A stretch of 34,109 nucleotides of DNA, taken from positions 1 to 34,109 of the forward strand of contig CAYFUH010000016.1 in assembly GCA_964346355.1 (NCBI GenBank), in the 5' to 3' direction. The DNA is from UBA6115 sp964346355. GTDB lineage: Bacteria; Bacillota; Clostridia; Christensenellales; Aristaeellaceae. Below the pieces are notes generated by a model. It did not search any database, was not told the origin of the DNA, and saw only the letters and a program-made list of their open reading frames with translations. Both the position numbers and the translations under genes were made by a program. Shown in pieces: positions 6,709-13,927 of this stretch. The stretch's first letter is position 1, and every line of letters starts with the position of its first letter.

Positions 6709-8634
6709 TTACTGGGCAAGCAGGTCGATGAGTTGGTTGCTGCGCTTCATAAAAGCCTTGAGTTCATCCCCTTCCAGGGGGTGGGAGGACAGGCGCGCCA
6801 GGTCAAATACCTGCTCAATCAGCAGCTGCTGCTTCTCCCCCTCCTCCATGCCGGCAATGGCCTGGATGCTTTTGTTGGCACGGTTGAGCACCAGGGTGTA
6901 GCGCTCGGGGAAGGCGCTGCCCGCGGTATCGCCGTAGATGCGGCTCATGTCCTTGTAACGGCGCAGCTGCTCGTCTTCCGTGAGCATGGCGGGGGTTTCT
7001 CTGTCGCTGAGCGCTTCTAACTGCACGGTCAAGTCCGGCATCAAAAGCACCTCGCGCACGCGCTTTTGCAGTGCTTCATGGTCCAGGTCCTTCCCGTCCT
7101 CGCTGTCATCCTGCAGGCCTTTTACATCCGCGTCCACGCGCATAAACTGGACATCAGCGCCGCCGGAATACTCCAGGAAGGACATGAAGTTCACATCAAT
7201 CAGCGTATCCATCACCGCCACATCGATGCCCTTTTCCTCAAAGGGCGCAACACTGGCCGCCTGGCGCGCGGCGTCGGTGGTGTAGTAGACCTTCTTTTCG
7301 GTCTTGCCGGCGTTGCGGGATTTGTACTCATCCAGGGTGTAGTACTCGTTCTTCGTGGTTTTCAGCAGCAGGGAGTCCTTCACCGCGTCATAGAACTTGC
7401 GGTCTGAAATGCTGCCGTACTTGATGAAAGGATGGATGTCGTCCCAGTACTTCTGGTAGGTCTCCCGCTGGGTCGTGAAGAGGGAATTCAGCTTGTCCGC
7501 CACCTTTTTGACGATATGCTGGGACAGGCGCCTGACATAGCCGTCGTTTTGCAGGAAGGAGCGGGACACGTTCAGCGGCAGGTCCGGGCAATCCAGCACG
7601 CCCTTTAAGACCAGCAAGAACTCCGGAATGACTTCCTTGATGTTGTCAGCCACAAAGACCTGGCGGTTAAACAGCTTGACCTGGCCATCCTGGCCGGAGA
7701 AATCGCGCCGGATGCGCGGGAAGTACAGGATGCCCTTTAAGACAAAGGGATAGTCCACATTCAGGTGAATCCAGAAGAGTGGATCCTCCCAGGTGTTGAA
7801 GAGCTTGCGGTAGGTTTCCTTATACTCCTCATCTGTGCAGTCACGCGGCGCCTTGAGCCACAGGGGGTTGACCTCATTGATCAGGACAGGACCGGGGACA
7901 AATTCCTCCTCTTCCAAAGAATCGGTCTCGTCCGTTTGCTCCTCGCCCTCGGCCTTCTTTTTCTTGGCCTCTTTCTTGGCTTCCTTTCTGCGCTTCTTTT
8001 CGTCCTCAACCTGCTTTTTAATGCCCTCGATGTCCTCAAAATAGATGGGTACGGACATATAACCGCAGTACTTGGACAGCACCGCCTCGGTCACATGGCC
8101 GTCCAGGAAGTCCTTTTCTTCCTCTGTCAGGCGCATGGTGATGGTGGTGCCGCGCTCGGTGCGGGTGCCCTCCCCCATCTCAAAGGTGATGCCGTCCTCA
8201 CTGGTCCACAGCACCGGTACCGCGCCCTCCTGATAGGACAGACTGTCAATGCTGACACGGTCAGACGCCATGAAGGCAGAATAAAAGCCCAGGCCAAAGT
8301 GGCCGATGATGCCGGCGGGGTCTTCCCCGGTATAGTTCTTCAAAAACTCTTCCGCGCTTGAGAAGGCAACCTGGTTGATGTACTGGTCCACTTCCTCCGC
8401 GGTCATGCCAATGCCGTTGTCCGACACGCGGATTTCACCTTTTTTCTTGTCCAGGGTCACCGTGACGGACAGCTCCTCGCCTTCCACCGCGCCGCCCACC
8501 ATGCGCAGCTTGGTGATGGCGTCCACGCCGTTGGAGACGATTTCACGCAGAAAGATGTCTTTATCCGAATACAGCCAGCGTTTGATGACCGGCATGATGT
8601 TCTGGGCGTCAATGGAGATATTGCCCTTTTGCAT
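6709..8634 (-). CDS. htpG: Chaperone HtpG (Hsp90) with a charged linker
   Basis: This is a 641-residue Hsp90-family ATP-dependent chaperone. The GHKL ATPase motifs are present: E31 and N35 in LREIVSNGVDA, D72 in VSDNGIGM, and the lid segment GHFGLGFYSAF near 112. After the N domain comes a strongly charged stretch at about 205-245, first Lys/Arg/Glu-rich and then Glu/Asp-rich, before the middle domain resumes at NPLWLK. Such a linker is typical of eukaryotic Hsp90 and short or absent in E. coli HtpG. The dimerisation domain is present and there is no MEEVD tail. I chose ATG 8634 (AAGGA 6 nt upstream). A TTG at 8655 has a stronger GGAGG and would add AKKGQT, and it is a real alternative. It is driven by a CIRCE-associated promoter. 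Confidence 0.96.
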   Translation of the reverse strand: MQKGNISIDAQNIMPVIKRWLYSDKDIFLREIVSNGVDAITKLRMVGGAVEGEELSVTVTLDKKKGEIRVSDNGIGMTAEEVDQYINQVAFSSAEEFLKNYTGEDPAGIIGHFGLGFYSAFMASDRVSIDSLSYQEGAVPVLWTSEDGITFEMGEGTRTERGTTITMRLTEEEKDFLDGHVTEAVLSKYCGYMSVPIYFEDIEGIKKQVEDEKKRRKEAKKEAKKKKAEGEEQTDETDSLEEEEFVPGPVLINEVNPLWLKAPRDCTDEEYKETYRKLFNTWEDPLFWIHLNVDYPFVLKGILYFPRIRRDFSGQDGQVKLFNRQVFVADNIKEVIPEFLLVLKGVLDCPDLPLNVSRSFLQNDGYVRRLSQHIVKKVADKLNSLFTTQRETYQKYWDDIHPFIKYGSISDRKFYDAVKDSLLLKTTKNEYYTLDEYKSRNAGKTEKKVYYTTDAARQAASVAPFEEKGIDVAVMDTLIDVNFMSFLEYSGGADVQFMRVDADVKGLQDDSEDGKDLDHEALQKRVREVLLMPDLTVQLEALSDRETPAMLTEDEQLRRYKDMSRIYGDTAGSAFPERYTLVLNRANKSIQAIAGMEEGEKQQLLIEQVFDLARLSSHPLEGDELKAFMKRSNQLIDLLAQ

Positions 8635-8689
8635 TGTTTGTCCTTTTTTGGCCAAGGTACTGTTCCTCCAAGAAAATATTTGCATATTG

Positions 8690-8718
8690 ATTATACAGAA
8701 TGAAATCGCGGATTGCAA
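8690..8718 (-). promoter_or_regulatory. Promoter of htpG
   Basis: On the minus strand TTGCAA (8713-8718) and a perfect TATAAT (8690-8695) are separated by 17 bp. Transcription would begin near 8683, about 50 nt before the ATG. The CIRCE operator ends 7 bp upstream of the -35 box. Confidence 0.85.
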
Positions 8719-8725
8719 GACGAAA

Positions 8726-8752
8726 TTAGCACTCTCGCATTGAGAGTGCTAA
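8726..8752 (-). promoter_or_regulatory. CIRCE operator (HrcA binding site)
   Basis: The canonical half-sites TTAGCACTC and GAGTGCTAA are both perfect and are separated by exactly 9 bp. This is the consensus target of the heat-shock repressor HrcA. The symmetry extends beyond the consensus to a 14-bp perfect stem with a 5-nt loop (8723-8755), so the same DNA may also act as a 3' hairpin for the transporter operon ending at 8775. The only gene it can control by position is htpG with the reductase behind it. Confidence 0.96.
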
Positions 8753-8774
8753 TTTGTAAATTGGCTAAAACGGA

Positions 8775-10253
8775 CTATTCCTTGACGCCGCCCACCGCGA
8801 CACCGGCGATGATGTACTTGCTCAAAGCGAAGTAGACCACCAGCAAGGGCAGGGCCGTGAGGCTGAGGCCGACGTAGATAGAGCCGTACTCGGTGCGGTA
8901 GATGTCCCCGCGCAGTTCCTGCACCATCATGGGCAGGGTTTTCATGGTGGGGTTGGACAGCAGCATCAGGGGGGTGATGTAGTTGTTCCAGGAGCCGATG
9001 ACCGCCATGATGCCCATGGTGGCCATCGCCGGCATCATCAGGGGCATGACAATTTTGTTGAAGGTGAGGAATTCCCCCGCGCCGTCAATGCGTGAGGCTT
9101 CCACCAGGGACAGCTGCAGGTTGGCGCTGAGGTATTGCTTGAGGAAGAACACCGTGCCAGGCGCCGCGATGGCCGGGATGATCAAGGGAATGTAGCTGTT
9201 CACCAGCCCCAGGCGGTACATGAACATGTAAAAGCCGGTGGCGGTGACCTGGCCGGGAATCATGATGATGGCCAGGATGAAGCCGTACAGGAACTTGCTG
9301 CCTTTGAAGTTGTAGACGGACAAGCCATAGGCCGTGAGCGAGGAGAAATACACGCTGAGCAGGGTCGCGCCAAAGGCGATGATGGCGCTGTTTTTAAAGC
9401 CCACCAGGATGTCAAACTGCTTGCCGGTGAGGATTTGCAGGTTGCTTTGGAAAAAGGTGCTGGGCAGCAGCGACATGCCCTGCTGGATTTGGTAGGTGGA
9501 GCGCGTTGCGTTGACGAACATCAGCCAGAACGGCAGAATGCTCAGCAGGCTTAAGGCCGCGCATAGCACATAAATCATGGTGCGCTTGGTGTTTTTAACG
9601 CCCGCTGCGTTGATGAGCAGGGCCAGGATGGGCAGAATCAGCAAGGGGTACTGCCAATTGGTCATCTTCGCGTCTGTGAAAGGGTCTTTGATGGGCAGGG
9701 CCTTCAATCGCAGCAGGACGTACCCCAGCACCAGGATGGCCGCCAGGGTAAACAGGGCGGACACGGAATAGAAGGGGCTGACCAGCTTCCGGTTACCCAG
9801 CAGCATGAAGACCAGCGCCAGGACGAGCAGGCCGGCTGCCGCATATTCCAGGGCATAGACCGTTTCGATGTTGGGCTGATAGATTTTGGACTCGTTGATG
9901 CGGGCCTGGTCAAAGGAAAGCTCTTCTGGCAGCCTGCCCGGCAGCATGGCATAGGACAGCGCGTTGCCGGAATCCGCCTTGGCCAGCTCCTCGGCCTCTT
10001 GCAGGTAGCCATCCAGGGTGGCCTGGGCTTTGTCAATTTTATCCTGCTGCTTGTCCAGCTTGTCCTGAGGATCCCCCTGGGAGACATAGCGGTCATAGGT
10101 TGCCTGGTAATCAGAGACGCGCTTGGTGAACTTGTCAATGTCCGCTTGAATGGCGCCCAGGGCGTCATCCGGGAAGCGGGCGACGGGCATGAACATCAGG
10201 CCCAAGGTGGCCAGCAGCAGCAGGGAGACGATGATCCAGCGTGTGGTTTTCAT
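8775..10253 (-). CDS. Carbohydrate ABC permease (MalG type) with long N-terminal extension
   Basis: The C-terminal 270 residues are a typical MalG/CUT1 permease with a signature EAA loop at 385-404 (EASRIDGAGEFLTFNKIVMP) that contacts the ATPase. The protein is 492 residues, about 210 more than usual. The extra N-terminus has one helix at 5-24, then a charged heptad-rich stretch at about 32-92 that looks like a coiled coil, then three helices at about 133-152, 162-182 and 201-217. The permease core begins near 225. By topology the coiled coil should be outside the membrane. The start overlaps the upstream permease stop by ATGA, so the pair is translationally coupled. No ATPase gene is in the operon, so a shared MsmX-type ATPase encoded elsewhere is expected. 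The sugar is unknown. Confidence 0.92.
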   Translation of the reverse strand: MKTTRWIIVSLLLLATLGLMFMPVARFPDDALGAIQADIDKFTKRVSDYQATYDRYVSQGDPQDKLDKQQDKIDKAQATLDGYLQEAEELAKADSGNALSYAMLPGRLPEELSFDQARINESKIYQPNIETVYALEYAAAGLLVLALVFMLLGNRKLVSPFYSVSALFTLAAILVLGYVLLRLKALPIKDPFTDAKMTNWQYPLLILPILALLINAAGVKNTKRTMIYVLCAALSLLSILPFWLMFVNATRSTYQIQQGMSLLPSTFFQSNLQILTGKQFDILVGFKNSAIIAFGATLLSVYFSSLTAYGLSVYNFKGSKFLYGFILAIIMIPGQVTATGFYMFMYRLGLVNSYIPLIIPAIAAPGTVFFLKQYLSANLQLSLVEASRIDGAGEFLTFNKIVMPLMMPAMATMGIMAVIGSWNNYITPLMLLSNPTMKTLPMMVQELRGDIYRTEYGSIYVGLSLTALPLLVVYFALSKYIIAGVAVGGVKE

Positions 10254-11230
10254 TTCCCGGCCCTCCTGGGCAGACGGCCCTGGTCACGGTCGCGCATCAG
10301 CCAGAACAACATGAGGCTGGCCATGACGATAAAAATGAAGAGAATGACAGAAGCGGCACTGGCGTAGTTGAAGTTGCGCGAGCCGGTAAACGCCTGCTGA
10401 TAGATGAAGCGGGCGATGGTATTCGTGGTTTTGTTTGGGTTGCCCTGGGTGAGCAGGTGCGGGATGTCAAACATCTGCAAACCGCCAATCATACTGGTGA
10501 CCAGGTTGAACAGCAGGATGGGCTTGATGAGCGGCAGCGTGATGCGGTAAAAAGTCTGGCGGCTGCTGCAGCCGTCGACCAGGCCGGCTTCGTACAATTC
10601 CGGGCTGATGCCCATGATGCCGGCGATGAGGATGATCATGGTGTTGCCATACCACATCCACCACTGCACAAAGCTGATGATGGACCGGCTGGCCGTGGTG
10701 CTCCTGTAGAACTCATACGGCGCGTGCAGTATGCCTGCCTGCTGCAGGAAGGAGTTGGCCGGCGCGATGGGGTAGTTGAAGATGGAATAGAACAGAACCG
10801 CGATGGTGGCCGCGGTGATGATGTTGGGCATGAACAGCAGCATCTTGAAACCACCCCGGAACTTCAGCTGCAGCCGTGAATCGGTAAACCAACTGGCCAG
10901 AAGGAGGGCCAGCAAAATCTGCGGAACAAAGTTGACCACCCAGATGAGCAGGGTGTTTCCAAAGGAACTCCAAAAGTCCTTGAACAGCACGCTGCCGGGG
11001 TCGAAGTACAGCTTGAAGTTCTCAAAGCCTATGATCACGCTGTCGTTGATCTTGTTCCAACCGATGGCATCTGAAAGCGAAGTGCGAAACGTGAACAGGA
11101 TGGGATACAGCTGGAACACCAGGAAGACGATGATGAAGGGCGCGACAAAGTAATACCCATAGCGGTTGTAATTGACTTTGCTCAGCCCTTTGCGCCTGCC
11201 CGCGGCGTTTCCGGTGATGTTTTTTTGCAT
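10250..11230 (-). CDS. Sugar ABC permease (MalF/UgpA type)
   Basis: This 326-residue protein has the usual six-helix layout of the first CUT1 permease subunit, beginning with a basic N-terminus and a helix at about 27-47 (YYFVAPFIIVFLVFQLYPI). The EAA loop is at about 214-234 (YEAGLVDGCSSRQTFYRITL), with the conserved G of the EAA motif kept. I place the start at ATG 11230, since AGAGAGG lies about 10 nt upstream; a GTG two codons earlier is possible. It forms the heteromeric channel with the downstream MalG-type subunit and follows the binding-protein gene after 84 nt, which hold a strong stem-loop. Confidence 0.92.
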   Translation of the reverse strand: MQKNITGNAAGRRKGLSKVNYNRYGYYFVAPFIIVFLVFQLYPILFTFRTSLSDAIGWNKINDSVIIGFENFKLYFDPGSVLFKDFWSSFGNTLLIWVVNFVPQILLALLLASWFTDSRLQLKFRGGFKMLLFMPNIITAATIAVLFYSIFNYPIAPANSFLQQAGILHAPYEFYRSTTASRSIISFVQWWMWYGNTMIILIAGIMGISPELYEAGLVDGCSSRQTFYRITLPLIKPILLFNLVTSMIGGLQMFDIPHLLTQGNPNKTTNTIARFIYQQAFTGSRNFNYASAASVILFIFIVMASLMLFWLMRDRDQGRLPRRAGK

Positions 11231-11267
11231 GGGCACCTCACCTCTCTATACTGGAATAAAGGAAGGA

Positions 11268-11305
11268 GCCCGGAGTTGCCCCCAAACAGAGAGGCAACCC
11301 CGGGC
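11268..11305 (-). promoter_or_regulatory. Intercistronic stem-loop after the binding-protein gene
   Basis: GCCCGGGGTTGCC and GGCAACTCCGGGC pair over 13 bp with a single G-U pair and a 12-nt loop. No T-run follows, so full termination is unlikely. Stem-loops at this position in binding-protein operons are known to protect the upstream message from 3' decay and keep the binding protein in excess over the permeases. Confidence 0.7.
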
Positions 11306-11314
11306 ATGGCGGTC

Positions 11315-12658
11315 TTATTCGACGATGATGTCGGCGAACGCCGCGGCGACAGCGGCCTTGAAGTCCGCGATGGCGGTATCCAGGTCTTTTTCACCCTTGC
11401 TATAAGGGGTGGTCACGTTGTCAGACCAGAGGGTGTTGATGGCGTCATCATACTCGGTCATGATGGCCCCGTTGGCCAGGTTGGCGGCGGTGGAGAAGGC
11501 AGCGTAGTGATCCTGCCCGCCCAGGAAGGGGTTGGGGGTGCCGCCTTCGGCGACAATCCTGTCAACAACGGTGTTGTTGGAGACGAAGTCACCGCTTTCC
11601 TTGGCGTAGGTGTACAGGAAGTCCTCATCCAGGGTGAAGAAGCGGATGAATTCCTTGACAGCGGCCTTCTTCGCCTCATCGGCTTCGGCCAATTTGTAGG
11701 AGTTGGCGCCCAGCCAGGTACCGCCCCAGGAATAGCCGACAGGGCCATCAACCATACGCCAGTCGCCGTAGGTGCCTTCGGCGCCTTCCAGCTTGCTGTC
11801 GGTGGCGGCGTCATAGTTGCCGCAGTTGGGCTTGAGCGTATAGTGCAGGCCCCAGGTGGGCAGCAGGTAGGTCATGGTGGTGTCGGACTTCATGCCCAGG
11901 AACCAGGTTTCGCTCCAGGCAGTGCCCAGGTTGTACAGGCCGTCTTCCTCAGCCTGCAGGGTGAGGTCCAGGTAGTCATACAGCACGGGGTCAATGTTCA
12001 GCTTGCCATCAACAACCCAGCCCTGGGCACGGTTGTACTGATAGGCGTTCCAGATGTCGCCGATGGAATTGAACATCTTGACGGCGCCTTCGGACTTATC
12101 ATTCACGGTAACGGCGGTTTCCATGAAGGTATCCCAGTCGGAAACCAGCGCCTGGAATTCTTCAGGGGTGGTGACGCCGAGGTATTTCTCAGCCAGAGAA
12201 GCGCGGTAGAACATCGCGCCGGGGGTGGACTGCCACGCGGAGGCCTTCTGCTGGCCATTGCGGCTGTCAGTGCCGATCTGCACCATCGCGGGGATGCTCT
12301 TGGAGAAATCCTCGTCGGTGAAGCCCAGCTCGGACAGGGGGGCGGTGGTGTCGGAGTTGACGTAGTACTTCACAAACGCGGCTTCCAGCGCGAAGACGTC
12401 GGGGGCTTCGTCACCGGTGGGGGCAGTCGCGATGATGGTGTCCAGCTTGTTGCGGTATTCGGAACCATCAGTGGGGTATAGGGTGTACTTGACTTCGATG
12501 TCCGGATGGGTAGGAACGAAGTACTTGTCGATCATGTCACGGAGTTCATCAGTGAAAGACCAGACAACCAGCGTGACTTTGGGGTTCTCCGCGAGCGCCA
12601 GGGACGCGACGGACAGCGTCAGGACCAGCGCCAGCAACAGGGATACTAATTTCTTCAT
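11315..12658 (-). CDS. Extracellular sugar-binding protein of an ABC importer
   Basis: This 447-residue family-1 extracellular solute-binding protein has a clear signal peptide, MKKLVSLLLALVLTLSVASL, ending ALA before ENPKVTLVVW. The mature part has the usual VVWSF strand, an early hinge region, the APDVFALEA turn and a tryptophan- and tyrosine-rich face suited to sugar stacking. There is no lipobox cysteine at the cleavage site, so it should be cut by signal peptidase I and not be lipid-anchored, which is unusual for a monoderm importer. A GGAGG ribosome binding site precedes the ATG. It follows the LacI-type regulator by 49 nt with no separate strong promoter seen. The ligand cannot be deduced. 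Confidence 0.93.
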   Translation of the reverse strand: MKKLVSLLLALVLTLSVASLALAENPKVTLVVWSFTDELRDMIDKYFVPTHPDIEVKYTLYPTDGSEYRNKLDTIIATAPTGDEAPDVFALEAAFVKYYVNSDTTAPLSELGFTDEDFSKSIPAMVQIGTDSRNGQQKASAWQSTPGAMFYRASLAEKYLGVTTPEEFQALVSDWDTFMETAVTVNDKSEGAVKMFNSIGDIWNAYQYNRAQGWVVDGKLNIDPVLYDYLDLTLQAEEDGLYNLGTAWSETWFLGMKSDTTMTYLLPTWGLHYTLKPNCGNYDAATDSKLEGAEGTYGDWRMVDGPVGYSWGGTWLGANSYKLAEADEAKKAAVKEFIRFFTLDEDFLYTYAKESGDFVSNNTVVDRIVAEGGTPNPFLGGQDHYAAFSTAANLANGAIMTEYDDAINTLWSDNVTTPYSKGEKDLDTAIADFKAAVAAAFADIIVE

Positions 12659-12707
12659 GGGGATTCCTCCTTTTTATATACCAAATCCGAGGCGTGAGCC
12701 CTGCGGA

Positions 12708-13727
12708 TCAGGATTCGGCTATTTGCGTGACCGTGTCGCCTTTGACAAGGCGGACAGGCACGATGACCGGCGATTCTTCAAAGGGCTGGGCTTTGTTTTC
12801 GATGCGCTGCAGGAGCAGCCGGGCCGCCTCCGTGCCAATGGTCTTCACGTCCTGATACACCGTGCAGATGCGGGGATGGGCGTGCTCGAAGGTGGGCAAG
12901 CCGTCAAAGCCGATGATGGAGATGTCTTCAGGGATGCGCAGCCCGGCTTCGCGGATAGCCTTTATCCCCCCCAGGCTGGCGTAATCATCGGGCATGAGGA
13001 TGCAGGTTGGCGGGGTGGGTAGCGCCAGCAGCCGGGCCGTCGCCTTCTGGGTGAGCTTGATGTCCCGGTAGCGGCTGAAAACGCGATATTCCTTCGGGAC
13101 TTCCAGGCCCAGCTGCGCCATGGCCATGCGGAAACCTTCCTCACGCCGGGCGGTGACGCCGGCCGGCGCGCCGCTGATGTAGGCGATGCGCCTGTGCCCC
13201 AATTTGTGCGCGTACTTGACCGCCTTGCGAATGCCTTCGACGTTGTCAGAGTACACGGAGGGGTGGCCCTTGTAGGTGTGGTCGATGGAGACCAGCGGAA
13301 TGCCGGCGGCTGCCAGCTCCTGCAATTCCGGATGGAAAAAGTCAACGCAGGCGACAAAGACGCCGTCCAGGTTGCTGTGGCGGCAGTGCTCCAGGTAGCT
13401 TACGGTGCGCCGGCCGATGGTGCGGTTCATGAGCATGAGGTCGTAGCCCATCTCTTCCATAGCCATCTTGAAGTGTTCCAAGACGCTGACAAAGAAGTGG
13501 TGCAGCAGGCCGTGCCTGTCATCATCCTCCAGCAGCACGCCGATGTTGAAACTGCGGTTGGTCTTCAAAGCCTGGGCGGCCGCGTTGGGCAGATAGCCCA
13601 TTTTTCGCGCCATGTCCCGGATGCGCTGCGCCGTTTGCGGGCCGACGCCCGGCATGTGGTTGATCGCCTTTGATACAGACGCAACCGAGACGCCGCACTG
13701 CTTGGCAATGTCTTTCAGCGTGACCAT
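12708..13727 (-). CDS. LacI-family transcription regulator
   Basis: This 339-residue regulator has the N-terminal LacI-type helix-turn-helix (VTLKDIAKQCGVSVASVSKAIN) and hinge helix (PNAAAQALKTNRS), then a periplasmic-binding-protein-like effector domain from about residue 60. The C-terminal TVYQDVKTIGTEAARLLLQRIE block is typical. It probably represses its own operon and senses the imported sugar. GGAGG precedes the ATG. The gene is first in a unit with the binding protein and two permeases, and a LacI-type operator overlaps the start of transcription, which supports autoregulation. The effector is unknown. Confidence 0.94.
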   Translation of the reverse strand: MVTLKDIAKQCGVSVASVSKAINHMPGVGPQTAQRIRDMARKMGYLPNAAAQALKTNRSFNIGVLLEDDDRHGLLHHFFVSVLEHFKMAMEEMGYDLMLMNRTIGRRTVSYLEHCRHSNLDGVFVACVDFFHPELQELAAAGIPLVSIDHTYKGHPSVYSDNVEGIRKAVKYAHKLGHRRIAYISGAPAGVTARREEGFRMAMAQLGLEVPKEYRVFSRYRDIKLTQKATARLLALPTPPTCILMPDDYASLGGIKAIREAGLRIPEDISIIGFDGLPTFEHAHPRICTVYQDVKTIGTEAARLLLQRIENKAQPFEESPVIVPVRLVKGDTVTQIAES

Positions 13728-13750
13728 GAAACCCTCCGCTCTTGCTATCC

Positions 13751-13764
13751 TTAAACGTTTTCGC
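13751..13764. promoter_or_regulatory. LacI-type operator at the sugar-operon promoter
   Basis: The sequence TTAAACGTTTTCGC has a central CG with A-rich and T-rich arms, the usual design of LacI-family sites. It sits right at the expected transcription start, 5 bp downstream of the -10 box, where binding would block the promoter. The match to two-fold symmetry is imperfect outside the core, so it is a candidate site. Confidence 0.6.
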
Positions 13765-13768
13765 TTGT

Positions 13769-13797
13769 AGTTTAACAGCCAAGCATGTGTTTGTCAA
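13769..13797 (-). promoter_or_regulatory. Promoter of the lacI-type/ABC operon
   Basis: A perfect TTGACA (13792-13797), a 17-bp spacer and TAAACT (13769-13774) lie 42 bp upstream of the regulator start. This is the only strong promoter for the four-gene unit, which suggests that the regulator and the transporter are controlled together. Confidence 0.82.
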
Positions 13798-13870
13798 GAC
13801 AGTCAGGGCGGTTTTTTGACATCGTTTTTTTGGTTTTTTCATTGTTTTCTCTTCTGCGCCCCATCCCTCA

Positions 13871-13899
13871 TTGACGATTATTTCCCGGTGGATTATGCT
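13871..13899 (+). promoter_or_regulatory. Promoter of the Xre/S24-like regulator
   Basis: TTGACG (13871-13876), a 17-bp spacer and TATGCT (13894-13899) give a good housekeeping promoter that is divergent from the sugar operon. Transcription would start near 13906, 22 nt before the ATG. Confidence 0.75.
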
Positions 13900-13927
13900 T
13901 GGGATGAACAATAAAGTGGAGGGAACC

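Noticed and set aside
11225..12481. 418-codon open frame on the plus strand opposite the binding-protein gene
   Set aside because: The protein is Gly/Val/His-rich with no domain pattern, while the opposite strand has a full signal peptide and solute-binding fold.
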